From: Verrucomicrobiia bacterium
Lineage (GTDB): Bacteria > Verrucomicrobiota > Verrucomicrobiia > Opitutales > Opitutaceae
Assembly: GCA_011525695.1 (NCBI GenBank)
Contig: WYBX01000154.1
Location: 112,248 to 176,247, forward strand
Reading direction: 5' to 3'
DNA: 64,000 nt
The notes under the pieces were generated by a model, which searched no databases, had not been told where the DNA came from, and saw nothing but the letters and a program-made list of their open reading frames with translations. Made by a program: the position numbers and the translations under genes. Below, one piece after another: positions 19,528 to 26,741 of this stretch; positions within the stretch are counted from its first letter, which is position 1; every line of letters begins with the position of its first letter.

Positions 19528-20759
19528 GCGGCGGGGGGCGAAGCGGCAAAGGACCCCAGGAACTGGCCCGGGGGTTTCATAATGCGGCGGCCACAACCGA
19601 AGGAATCGTGCTCGTGATTCGTAATCTTGCTCGTAATCGAGCGGTTCCCTCCGTCTTCGTGTTCTTCGTCCTCTGGCTGCTCGCTCCCGGAATCCTCCGG
19701 GCGGCGGAATCCGATACTGATCGGCCAACTGTCATCGTCGTCGCCGGCGCGCACGGTGATGACGCGTTCGCCGCCGACTTTGAACTTCAACTTGCGACCT
19801 GGGCGGATGTCAGCCGCCGGGCCAACGCCAACCATGTTGCCATCGGTGGCTTGCCAGCCGGCGTGAAGTCCGTCCGAGGGAGGTCAGCCGGCGCGAAGTC
19901 GATGATCGTCGTCCTCGATGGTGCTTTGCGCGCTGAGCGGGCGAAACCGGATTCTGCCGATTCGCCAGCGGAGATCGAGCGGTCGGCTGACCAGCCTGCA
20001 AACGCCGCCAGCGGCGATTCGGATCGCGATCGACTGAAGGCTGTACTGGTGGCCGAGCCGAAGGAAGGGAAGGGTGAGTTGTGGCTGATCCTGATCGGCC
20101 ATGGAACGTTTGATGGTAAGCAGGCAAAGCTCAACCTGACCGGCCCGGATGTCTCGGCCGACGAGCTTGCGGAGTGGCTGGATCCGTTCCGCCGGCCGTT
20201 GGCCGTGATCGACACGACTTCGGCCAGCGCGCCGTTCATGGCCAGGCTTGCGGCCAAGGATCGCGTGATCGTGACGTCGACCCGCAGCGGCTTCGAGCAG
20301 AACTATGCCCGGTTTGGCCGCTTCCTGGCGGAGGCGCTGCCGGATCCACGGAGCGATCTCGACAAGGACGGCCAGGTTTCACTGCTCGAGGCGTTTCTCA
20401 GTGCGTCGCACCGGACCAGCGAGTTTTACGCGACGGAGGGCCGCCTTGCGACCGAGCACGCCTTGGTGGATGACAACGGCGACGGACTGGGCACGCCGGC
20501 CGACTGGTTCAAGGGCGTCCGCGCCGTGAAACGGGCGCGGGACGATGTGTCGGCCGATGGCGTACGGGCGCATCAGTTTCACCTGGTCCGGAGCCTGGCG
20601 GAACAGCAGCTGTCACCCGCGATCCGCGAGCGCCGGGATGAATTGGAGCGCGAGATTGGGCGGCTGCGGGAGGCAAAGGCTGAAATGTCGGAGGACGTCT
20701 ATTACCAGAAGCTGGAAAAAATTCTCCTGCAGCTCGCCGAGCTTTATGATCAAACCTGA
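19524..20759 (+). CDS. Exported caspase/C13-fold protein, probable pseudo-peptidase
   Basis: This 411-residue protein begins at ATG 19524, which overlaps the previous stop (ATGA). A hydrophobic segment (about residues 43-60, VPSVFVFFVLWLLAPGILRA) suggests export or anchoring. The body resembles a legumain/caspase-like domain: LILIGHG places a candidate catalytic His at residue 193. The strand where the nucleophilic Cys would be expected reads VIDTTSASAPF (residues 228-238), with Thr/Ser and no Cys. Two Asp-rich loops, DLDKDGQVSLLEAF and DDNGDGLG, look like EF-hand Ca2+ sites. It is the last gene of the MoxR operon. The C-terminus is helical. The fold assignment is inference from motifs. Confidence 0.72.
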   Translation: MSGGGRSGKGPQELARGFHNAAATTEGIVLVIRNLARNRAVPSVFVFFVLWLLAPGILRAAESDTDRPTVIVVAGAHGDDAFAADFELQLATWADVSRRANANHVAIGGLPAGVKSVRGRSAGAKSMIVVLDGALRAERAKPDSADSPAEIERSADQPANAASGDSDRDRLKAVLVAEPKEGKGELWLILIGHGTFDGKQAKLNLTGPDVSADELAEWLDPFRRPLAVIDTTSASAPFMARLAAKDRVIVTSTRSGFEQNYARFGRFLAEALPDPRSDLDKDGQVSLLEAFLSASHRTSEFYATEGRLATEHALVDDNGDGLGTPADWFKGVRAVKRARDDVSADGVRAHQFHLVRSLAEQQLSPAIRERRDELEREIGRLREAKAEMSEDVYYQKLEKILLQLAELYDQT

Positions 20760-20828
20760 GCACCGCGAGTCCATTCGTGGAAGTGGCGTCCCGCCGCCTG
20801 CCGTACGGAACAATCATAGCCTCTTCCG

Positions 20829-21248
20829 ATGAAACCGCGGATCACCGTTGTCACGCTTGGGGTCGACGATCTTGACCGGGCCGTGGCGTTCTATCGCGAT
20901 GGCCTGGGGTTCCCCACCGAAGGGATCATCGGACGGGAGTTCGAGCATGGTGCGGTCGCATTTTTTCAGCTTCAGCCGGGGCTGCGTCTCGCGGTCTGGC
21001 CGAGATCAAGCATTGCCCATGATTCCGGGCTTGGCGCGACGGCTCGTTCGCCAACGGAGTTTACGCTCGGTCACAATGTCGGTTCGAAGGCCGAGGTCGA
21101 TGCCGTGATCTTGCAGGCGGGGAGAGCTGGCGGCGTGATCGTCAAGGAGCCGCACGACACCTTTTACGGCGGCTATGCCGGATACTTCCAGGACCCCGAC
21201 GGACACCTGTGGGAGGTCGTCTGGAATCCCGCCTTGGACAACGTCTGA
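20829..21248 (+). CDS. VOC-family (glyoxalase/dioxygenase-fold) protein
   Basis: This 139-residue protein starts ITVVTLGVDDLDRAVAFYRDGLGF, the classic first beta-alpha-beta-beta-beta unit of the vicinal oxygen chelate superfamily, and ends FQDPDGHLWEVVWNP, the second unit with the family Glu ligand. The length is typical of single-chain VOC proteins that dimerise. The family covers glyoxalase I, fosfomycin resistance and many unassigned enzymes; the substrate cannot be told from sequence. It is a single gene with about 70 bp on its 5' side. Confidence 0.9.
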   Translation: MKPRITVVTLGVDDLDRAVAFYRDGLGFPTEGIIGREFEHGAVAFFQLQPGLRLAVWPRSSIAHDSGLGATARSPTEFTLGHNVGSKAEVDAVILQAGRAGGVIVKEPHDTFYGGYAGYFQDPDGHLWEVVWNPALDNV

Positions 21249-21337
21249 ACGGTTGCGGCCGGTGGCGGGTGACCACGTGGGGTCAAACCCGGCTTGTGCC
21301 GCTGTGGCGCGCGCCATAGGCTCACTGCGAGGGCACT

Positions 21338-21760
21338 ATGATGAACACGTCACATCCGGTGAAATTGCGTTCGAAGACCCTGGTGCGGCTGCGCAGCATG
21401 GCCGACGATCTCGAGACTTCCGTCTCCGCCATGATCAAGCATGCGGTCGAGCGGAGCGTTGATGAAGCCTGGGCGGCCGGCTCGATCGCGCTGCCCGTCG
21501 ATACGCGGGGCAAGCCGGAGGCAAAGGACCCCTTCGTGCGATGCGCGCATCCGCTGAAGCTCGAGCCGGCCAGTGAGGAGCGGCTCCAGCGAATGGTGGC
21601 GCAGATACCGTTTCTGAAGACCTCAACGGTGATCCGCGGCGCGGTCGAACGTTTCGTGGATCGCGCCCACCGTGACGGTCAGATGGTGATCCCTTTGCAA
21701 TCTCGGTCTGAGCCGTCGTCGCTGGCGGCGATCGAGGAGCCGCAATTCCCGCAAGTGTAG
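21338..21760 (+). CDS. Small protein with two ribbon-helix-helix-like segments
   Basis: This 140-residue protein does not match a family I can name. Two halves each have a short strand, then helix-turn-helix pattern: HPVKLRSKTLVRLRSMADDL...SAMIKHAVERSVDEA (residues 6-45) and HPLKLEPASEERLQRMVAQI...STVIRGAVERFVDRA (about 70-110). Each is followed by a similar IALPV/MVIPL string, which supports an internal duplication. A single chain with two RHH units could bind DNA as a pseudo-dimer. It sits alone between the VOC gene and the PLP enzyme. Start may be the first or second ATG (21338 or 21341). Confidence 0.65.
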   Translation: MMNTSHPVKLRSKTLVRLRSMADDLETSVSAMIKHAVERSVDEAWAAGSIALPVDTRGKPEAKDPFVRCAHPLKLEPASEERLQRMVAQIPFLKTSTVIRGAVERFVDRAHRDGQMVIPLQSRSEPSSLAAIEEPQFPQV

Positions 21761-21780
21761 CTACGGACCGGGCGGGGAGC

Positions 21781-21818
21781 GTGGGATTCGATGTCGCAGC
21801 TGGGACATCGAATCGCAC
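21781..21818. repeat. Near-perfect 38-bp palindrome (family with 40257-40292)
   Basis: The segment is an inverted repeat centred on AGCT (21798-21801), with two mismatched pairs (21796/21803 and 21784/21815). The inner arms are GATTCGATGTC and GACATCGAATC. The same design, GATTCG-x-TGTCGCAGCTG, recurs at 40257-40292, so this is a dispersed palindromic element rather than a gene-specific terminator. It lies 20 bp after the stop of the RHH-like gene. Confidence 0.85.
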
Positions 21819-21943
21819 GCGGCAGAGAGGGGCTTTCCGGGGTGTCCGCCAAGAGCGAGGCTGCCGGGGCTTTCAGTGCCCAACCGTGTCAGCAGGGAAC
21901 TTGATCCTCGTCATCGCTGATCGGCAGTCGCATTCCACTGGGC

Positions 21944-23164
21944 ATGTCCTCCCACGAAGGCACCCCGGCGCCATCCGGTGCTGAGTCCCCGCATCGTTTC
22001 GCCACGCGCTGTGCGCGCGCCGGCACGTCCGGAGCGCGCGGCGAATGGAATGCCCCACTCCAGCCACCGATTTTCCAGAGTGCGATCTTTGACCTCGGCA
22101 GCGCGGCCGATGCCGAGGCGATTTTCTCGGGCAAGCGCAAAGGCTATGCCTACTCCCGGTTTGGAAATCCGACCGTCGATGTGCTGGCCGAATCGCTGGC
22201 CGGGCTCGAGGGGGGTGCCGGTGCAATGGTCACCAGTTCCGGCAACGCCGCCGTCCTGTGTGCGGTGACGTCGGCCCTGCACGGTCGGAAGGGTCCGCTC
22301 GTCACGCATCACGATATCTACGGTGGCAGCTTCGAATTGCTGCAGATCCTGTCGGAAGTGTACCGGCTGCCGCTCGAGTGGGTGGATCCCGCGAATACCG
22401 AGCAATGGCTGGATGCAGTCGGTCGGGCCGGTGCGGTCTTGGTGGAGACACCGTCAAACCCGTTGATGCGGCTCGTCGACCTCCGGCAGACGGTCGACCG
22501 TGCACGGAGTTGCGGTGCACCCGTGATCGTCGACAACACCGTCGCGACCCCGTTGAACCAGCGGCCATTCGAGCTCGGCGCCGACTGGGTTGTCCACTCG
22601 ACGACGAAGTACCTCAATGGCCATGGCGATCTGATTGGCGGCTGCGTGATCCGCCGGGAGCCGCTGACGAAGCTGCACCGTGCAATTCACAAGAACCTGG
22701 GAGGGACGGTCAACGCGTCGGAGGCGGCAATGGCCCTGCGAGGGCTGCGGACGCTGGCACTCCGGATGGAGGCGCACAACCGCAACGGGGAGGCGATTGC
22801 CCGGTGGCTGGAGGGCCGGCGCGAGGTAACCCGGGTGTATCATCCCGGACTGCCTTCGCATCCGCAGGCGGAACTGGCCCGGCGGCAGATGATCCATGGC
22901 GGAGGACTGCTTTCCTTTGAACTTGCGGGAGGCGAGGCAGCCGTGACGCGCTTCATCGATCGGTTGAAGCTGAGCGTCCATGCCGTCAGCCTAGGCGGGC
23001 CGGAGACGCTCGTGACCAGGCCCGCAAGAACGAGTCACCGGGGAATGAGCCCGGAGGTGCGGCGGCAGGCTGGGGTGAGCGACAGCCTCATCCGGCTGGC
23101 TGCGGGAATTGAGGATGCGGACGATCTGATTGCCGACCTGGCGCAGGCGATTGCGGCGGAGTAG
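21944..23164 (+). CDS. Trans-sulfuration PLP enzyme (cystathionine gamma-synthase/lyase family)
   Basis: This 406-residue protein belongs to the Cys/Met metabolism PLP-dependent (fold type I) family. The PLP lysine is Lys222 in HSTTKYLNGHGD; Asp197 (VDNT) should contact the pyridine nitrogen, and YSRFGNPT (70-77) supplies phosphate-binding residues to the neighbouring subunit. The family makes or cleaves cystathionine, or uses O-acyl-homoserine with sulfide or methanethiol. The sequence alone does not separate cystathionine beta-lyase, gamma-synthase and methionine gamma-lyase. The first 25 residues are a variable extension. No partner methionine gene is adjacent and no SAM riboswitch is visible upstream. 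Confidence 0.9.
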   Translation: MSSHEGTPAPSGAESPHRFATRCARAGTSGARGEWNAPLQPPIFQSAIFDLGSAADAEAIFSGKRKGYAYSRFGNPTVDVLAESLAGLEGGAGAMVTSSGNAAVLCAVTSALHGRKGPLVTHHDIYGGSFELLQILSEVYRLPLEWVDPANTEQWLDAVGRAGAVLVETPSNPLMRLVDLRQTVDRARSCGAPVIVDNTVATPLNQRPFELGADWVVHSTTKYLNGHGDLIGGCVIRREPLTKLHRAIHKNLGGTVNASEAAMALRGLRTLALRMEAHNRNGEAIARWLEGRREVTRVYHPGLPSHPQAELARRQMIHGGGLLSFELAGGEAAVTRFIDRLKLSVHAVSLGGPETLVTRPARTSHRGMSPEVRRQAGVSDSLIRLAAGIEDADDLIADLAQAIAAE

Positions 23165-23543
23165 TCCAGACAGGGTGCGTTTGGGAAGCCGGGGGAAGGG
23201 TCGGCTGCCGGATTCTTGGAACTACCTGTCCCTTACGATAAGAGGGAGGATTCATTAACCTGTCCCTAGCGGTTATTCACCTTTCGCGGCAGCAAGCGGC
23301 CGAGGGGCGGTGCTTTAGGGACAGGTTAATTTCCCAAATCCCTTCAAAGTTCATTGTCAGGTGGTTGTGAATCGGTTTCTGAAATTGACGGCTGTCCCCA
23401 TCAGTGAAGCGGGATGTCGTCGCAGTTGCTGCCAACCGTGATTCGTTGGCCTGACCGAGCGCTGCGATACGGCAGGCAGTCCTTCTGCCTGAACCAGCGG
23501 ATTTGGAGCCGCGCCGGAGAGGACGCAGCTGTCGGAGGTGGCG
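23165..23543. other. Gene-free 379-bp spacer with inverted repeats
   Basis: No convincing gene lies here. A perfect 15-bp inverted repeat, ATTAACCTGTCCCTA at 23254-23268 and its complement at 23316-23330, surrounds 47 bp. A related direct copy (ACCTGTCCCTTA) begins at 23224. A small hairpin, CAGGCAG-TCCTT-CTGCCTG, lies at 23473-23491. The ACCTGTCCC repeats resemble the ends of degraded insertion or REP-type elements, but no transposase sequence remains. Confidence 0.7.
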
Positions 23544-23711
23544 TCAGCGCCTCTTGGCGCGACCGAGCAGCCAGGCGAACGCGGCGAGGCTCATCGCCAG
23601 GAAGGTGATGCTGATGGCGCGGGCGAATGGCGGGGCGAAGGCCGGCCAGATCTGACCGAGCAGCACGGTCACATTGAGCACGATGAGAACGATCAGTAGC
23701 CAGCGTGGCAT
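23544..23711 (-). CDS. Small two-helix membrane protein, hypothetical
   Basis: This 55-residue ORF (MPRWLLIVLIVLNVTVLLGQIW...FLAMSLAAFAWLLGRAKRR) encodes two hydrophobic segments joined by a short PAFAPPFA loop and ends with basic residues, the look of a real inner-membrane microprotein. The frame is also open upstream to ATG 23732 (adding MTLLLKS) and ATG 23750. No Shine-Dalgarno sequence separates the choices. Function is unknown and the gene itself is uncertain. Confidence 0.45.
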   Translation of the reverse strand: MPRWLLIVLIVLNVTVLLGQIWPAFAPPFARAISITFLAMSLAAFAWLLGRAKRR

Positions 23712-23870
23712 AGATTTAAGGAGAAGAGTCATTCCCGACCGGCTCCGCAACGACTACTCGGCTGAAACAGCGAGGCTGTTATTTTTTGCCGGCTCGGCGG
23801 ACGACTCGCGGCCCCTCCCTCGTTTCGCTCTGCTGGTGCCAGGTCCACGCCGGCAATCGAACGCGCCATC

Positions 23871-25298
23871 ATGAAACCATTCCTCCACCCGCCACTCTAT
23901 CTGCTCCTGGCCGCATCCGTCCTCGCCCAGGGCTACGACCTTCAAGTGAAGGCCAGGATCGACCTGGGACAGAGGGTCGAGCAGTTCCGTGCTGTCCCGA
24001 TGGCCATCGGCAGCGAGGTCCCGCACGCGGTGGTGGCGATGTATTCGGCAGATGCGGAAATCGATCCGAACCTCGGGATGTTTTTCTTCCCCGAGCATAC
24101 GCTGAAGCTGGCGGTGTTCGACGTGGGTGGGAAAGTCCTGTGGAAAAAGGATCTCGGCAAAGGGGTGATCCCGGGAGTCTGGTTCAGCCCCGTGGCTGCC
24201 TTCGACCTCGATCAGGACGGCATGGATGAGATTTGGATTGTGAACACCACCGATCCGGCCCACCCGCTCGATCACCGCGATTTCGTCCTGGAAAAAAGGG
24301 ACGCGAAGACCGGTGAGGTAAAGGGGCAGTGGAAATGGCCGGAACCGTACCCCGACCAGGAAATGTCCCGGCTCTTCCGGCATTTCATCATGGGTGGCTA
24401 CGTAAGGGGCGAGCCGGTCCTGATCACTGCCAACGGCACCAAGAACTACGAGACGATCAAATGCTGGAACCGCGACATGTCGGAGCGATGGGTCTACAAA
24501 CGGACCCCGGAAACACCCGGTTCCCAGGGCAGTCACATGTCGCCCATCGTCGATCTCAACCATGATGGCGTGGACGAGTTGTTGTGGGGCGAGCGCTGCA
24601 TCGAACTCGACCGGGGAAAACTGCTGTTCTGCGCCGACGAGCAGACATGGAACGGACAGTCCGACATCATCGAGCCAATTCTCGACCGGACGACCGGGAA
24701 ATGGTTTTTCTTCACCTGTCGGGAATCCAGCAATCGGCGTCCTCCGCGGGTGGTGCTGTTTGATGACAAGGGGCAAAGGGTCTGGAGCGCGCTGGAGGAG
24801 GGGCACATCGACACCGGCTGGGCGGCCCGGCTCGGCGAGCACGGCCGGCATGTGGCCCTGGGAATCAAGATTGGGGAGAAGAAACGTTCGGCCGAGGGCG
24901 AGCACCGGGTTGATGTCGAGGAATACACCTTCGATGCCTTGACGGGCGAAAAAATCGATCTCGGGTTCAGTGTGTATACCACGATTCCCGTGGACCTGAA
25001 TGGCGATGGCATCCACGAACTGGTGAAGGGGTATTTCGAAGGTGACGGCACGCTGTTGGATCGGCGGGGAACGGTGATCGGAAACGTCGGCGGCGCCTCG
25101 GCGATTGCCTCGAAGTTCACGGGGGATCCGGGCGAGCAAGTCCTGAGCTACGCCAAGGACGGCATTGTCAGAATCTGGGTGGACAGGAACGCCGCTGACA
25201 ATGATGCCGCAAGGGCGCGCTATGCCCATCCGTTCTACCAGCTGAATCAGAAGCAGACGGGGAACGGCTACAATCTCTTCAATCTGGGCGGACTGTAG
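23871..25298 (+). CDS. Exported FG-GAP/beta-propeller protein, rhamnogalacturonan-lyase-family-11-like
   Basis: This 475-residue protein has a signal peptide (FLHPPLYLLLAASVLAQ, cleavage near residue 20). The mature protein carries repeated FG-GAP-type blades with Ca2+-binding loops: FDLDQDGMDEIWIV, VDLNHDGVDELLWG and VDLNGDGIHELVKGYFEGDG. These loops and the blade spacing resemble the eight-bladed PL11 rhamnogalacturonan lyases, but the protein is shorter than typical members and I cannot confirm catalytic residues. It could be a lyase acting on pectin or a non-catalytic propeller. It stands alone, followed by a terminator-like structure and tRNA-Cys. Confidence 0.7.
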   Translation: MKPFLHPPLYLLLAASVLAQGYDLQVKARIDLGQRVEQFRAVPMAIGSEVPHAVVAMYSADAEIDPNLGMFFFPEHTLKLAVFDVGGKVLWKKDLGKGVIPGVWFSPVAAFDLDQDGMDEIWIVNTTDPAHPLDHRDFVLEKRDAKTGEVKGQWKWPEPYPDQEMSRLFRHFIMGGYVRGEPVLITANGTKNYETIKCWNRDMSERWVYKRTPETPGSQGSHMSPIVDLNHDGVDELLWGERCIELDRGKLLFCADEQTWNGQSDIIEPILDRTTGKWFFFTCRESSNRRPPRVVLFDDKGQRVWSALEEGHIDTGWAARLGEHGRHVALGIKIGEKKRSAEGEHRVDVEEYTFDALTGEKIDLGFSVYTTIPVDLNGDGIHELVKGYFEGDGTLLDRRGTVIGNVGGASAIASKFTGDPGEQVLSYAKDGIVRIWVDRNAADNDAARARYAHPFYQLNQKQTGNGYNLFNLGGL

Positions 25299-25338
25299 GG
25301 ATGCAGCGGCCCTGCGGGCTCGCAGCGGGAAATCCGGG

Positions 25339-25390
25339 CTGGAGTCGAATGGGCGCCCTGCGGGCGTACCGTCGTCCTCAACGACTCCAG
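25339..25390. terminator. Nested hairpin between the propeller gene and tRNA-Cys
   Basis: An outer 9-bp inverted repeat, CTGGAGTCG (25339-25347) and CGACTCCAG (25382-25390), encloses an inner hairpin CGCCC-TGC-GGGCG (25354-25366). It sits about 40 bp past the stop at 25298 and just beyond the 3' end of the minus-strand tRNA, so it could end transcription from both sides. A TTTG follows on the plus strand. Function is inferred. Confidence 0.5.
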
Positions 25391-25403
25391 CGTTTGAAAA
25401 AAT

Positions 25404-25478
25404 TGGAGGCGCGGGTCGGAATTGAACCGACGCATAGAGGTTTTGCAGACCTCGGCCTTACCACTTGGCTACCGCGCC
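25404..25478 (-). tRNA. tRNA-Cys (GCA)
   Basis: The minus strand folds into a full cloverleaf. Acceptor arms are GGCGCGG and CCGCGCC, the D stem GCC/GGC, the anticodon stem GAGGT/ACCTC with loop CTGCAAA (anticodon GCA), and the T stem GTCGG/CCGAC with loop TTCAATT. The discriminator base is T and CCA is encoded (25404-25406). The anticodon reads Cys codons UGC and UGU. A decayed integrase begins directly past its 5' end. Confidence 0.97.
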
Positions 25479-25481
25479 GAA

Positions 25482-26003
25482 CCTTGCTCGCTTGGAGCAG
25501 AGTGGGGGGTATTACGCGTTGGTCAAACGGGCTGACAAGCAATTTCGCCGCTCGCTGAAGAGCAAGGACCGCAAGCTCGCCGAGCGCCGGCTGTCCGATT
25601 TCCGGGCGCAAGTCGCGAAGTTCGTCCAGAAGCCCATCCAGGTGCCGGCGCGTGAGCAGTTCCGCCGCCTGATTGAGACCATCCGGGAATCCGACGGCCG
25701 GCTCGACAGCCAGCGGAAGGCGAAGCCAGGTGCCGACCTCATCGAGTTGCTGGCCTACTCGGGTTGCCGGATTGCCGAAGCCGGCACACCGACTTGGGCC
25801 GACGTGGACCTCGAGGCCGGCACGCTCCGAATCACCACGATTTCCGGCACTTCTGCGCCACGACCTGCATCGAGTCTGGCGTGGACATCCCGACCGTCAG
25901 CCGATGGCTCGGCCACAAGGACGGCGGCGCGCTCGCCATGCGGGTTTACGGGCATCTACGGCAGGAACACAGTTTCTCCGCCGCAAAGAAAGTGGCGTTC
26001 TAG
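25482..26003 (+). pseudogene. Decayed tyrosine recombinase/integrase
   Basis: Fragments of a phage-type integrase lie in two frames. The first reads LEQSGGYYALVKRADKQFRRSLKSKDRKLAERRLSDF, an integrase N-terminal strand region, and continues to LIELLAYSGCRIAEAGTPTWADVDLEAGTLRIT, which contains the first catalytic Arg. A second frame then gives HDFRHFCATTCIESGVDIPTVSRWLGHKDGGALAMRVYGHL, with the catalytic HxxR, GH and Tyr. The segment between these motifs (normally tens of residues) is deleted and the frame shifts near 25845. The N-terminal DNA-binding part is also missing. The remnant abuts tRNA-Cys, a common integration site. Confidence 0.85.
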
Positions 26004-26179
26004 CCAGCTCAGCGGTTTTCCCATTTGGAACGTGGGTTAACCGTGGATACACGCGAGTCTGCTCTGCTCGTCTTTCACTCGTCAGCCCGCCGTTCCCAAC
26101 CGGTTTCCGTACACCGCGATCCTGCTGAAATCGCCCGCGTTTCAGCACCGGGTTACGCTGTTGGATTACTTTTTCGTCC

Positions 26180-26234
26180 CGCGTTCTAACGCGAATCCTA
26201 AATTAGGAGTTGGCTCCATCCCGCCTTGTTGGGC
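26180..26234 (-). other. attC-like recombination site (speculative)
   Basis: Read on the minus strand, the sequence after the lipoprotein stop starts GCCCAACAAGGCG, the usual opening of integron attC sites (RYYYAAC core). It continues through the small palindromes CCTAA-A-TTAGG (26197-26207) and CGCGTT-CT-AACGCG (26180-26193). A matching 3' core GTTRRRY is not found cleanly, so the site is degenerate or the resemblance is accidental. A GTTGGGC core, the partner expected at the other end of a cassette, lies at 26601-26607 just before the lipoprotein start. Confidence 0.35.
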
Positions 26235-26241
26235 CTTTTCT

Positions 26242-26595
26242 TCATCTGGTCTTTGGCACCTTCGCAAAATCTCGACTTGGGTCCACGTAGTAGTGGGCGA
26301 ATGGTGCGCTCGAAATACGCGAATATGGCAGCTCCTCCGGCACCTTCAGATCTTCCTTCTTCACCTCGATGATCGCCCAATTGTCGACGGAGAGGACGCG
26401 AGCAATGAAGTGGTGATATCTCGAATCGCTTCCTTGGTAGGCGATGCCACGATCCCCACCTGGCTCGTTCTTCGAATACCAGGCATACCAAGTCTTCACT
26501 TCCTCAACGGTCCACTTCGTCTTGCGAATTTGGAATGGGCCGGCGCAGCCGACGAGCATGGCCAGCAAAACAACGAATGTTATAGCGCGCGTCAT
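26242..26595 (-). CDS. Small lipoprotein, hypothetical (cassette-like context)
   Basis: This 117-residue protein has a lipoprotein signal (ITFVVLLAMLVGC, lipobox Cys17) and a mature part (KWTVEEVKTWYAWYSKNEPGG...) without a family I recognise. It should be lipid-anchored. The ATG lies 5 bp past a GTTGGGC heptamer, and 7 bp after the stop begins GCCCAAC, so the gene is framed like an integron cassette on the minus strand. The surrounding 26000-26740 stretch is visibly AT-richer than the rest of the window. This suggests acquisition by transfer. Neighbouring spacers contain nothing else recognisable. Confidence 0.75.
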   Translation of the reverse strand: MTRAITFVVLLAMLVGCAGPFQIRKTKWTVEEVKTWYAWYSKNEPGGDRGIAYQGSDSRYHHFIARVLSVDNWAIIEVKKEDLKVPEELPYSRISSAPFAHYYVDPSRDFAKVPKTR

Positions 26596-26741
26596 CTTTT
26601 GCCCAACAGTGTTATTCTGCCTTACCGCGTTTTACGCACCAAATACCCTAATTTGGGTAGGCTACTGTGTTGTGCCATTGGCGGTGCAAGTTTCTTGTGC
26701 CGGCCGTGAGTCGACAGCCCGCACGGTTCAGAATTTCCGGC

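Noticed and set aside
21819..21943. SAM-type riboswitch upstream of the trans-sulfuration gene
   Set aside because: The leader is short and lacks the expected conserved core; only the dispersed palindrome is present.
25404..25478. tRNA-Cys as an active attachment site of a current element
   Set aside because: No direct repeat of the tRNA end was seen and the integrase is broken, so no present-day element can be claimed.
26161..26709. 182-codon plus-strand frame over the lipoprotein gene
   Set aside because: The minus strand has a proper lipobox and start in this region; the plus-strand product has no family features.
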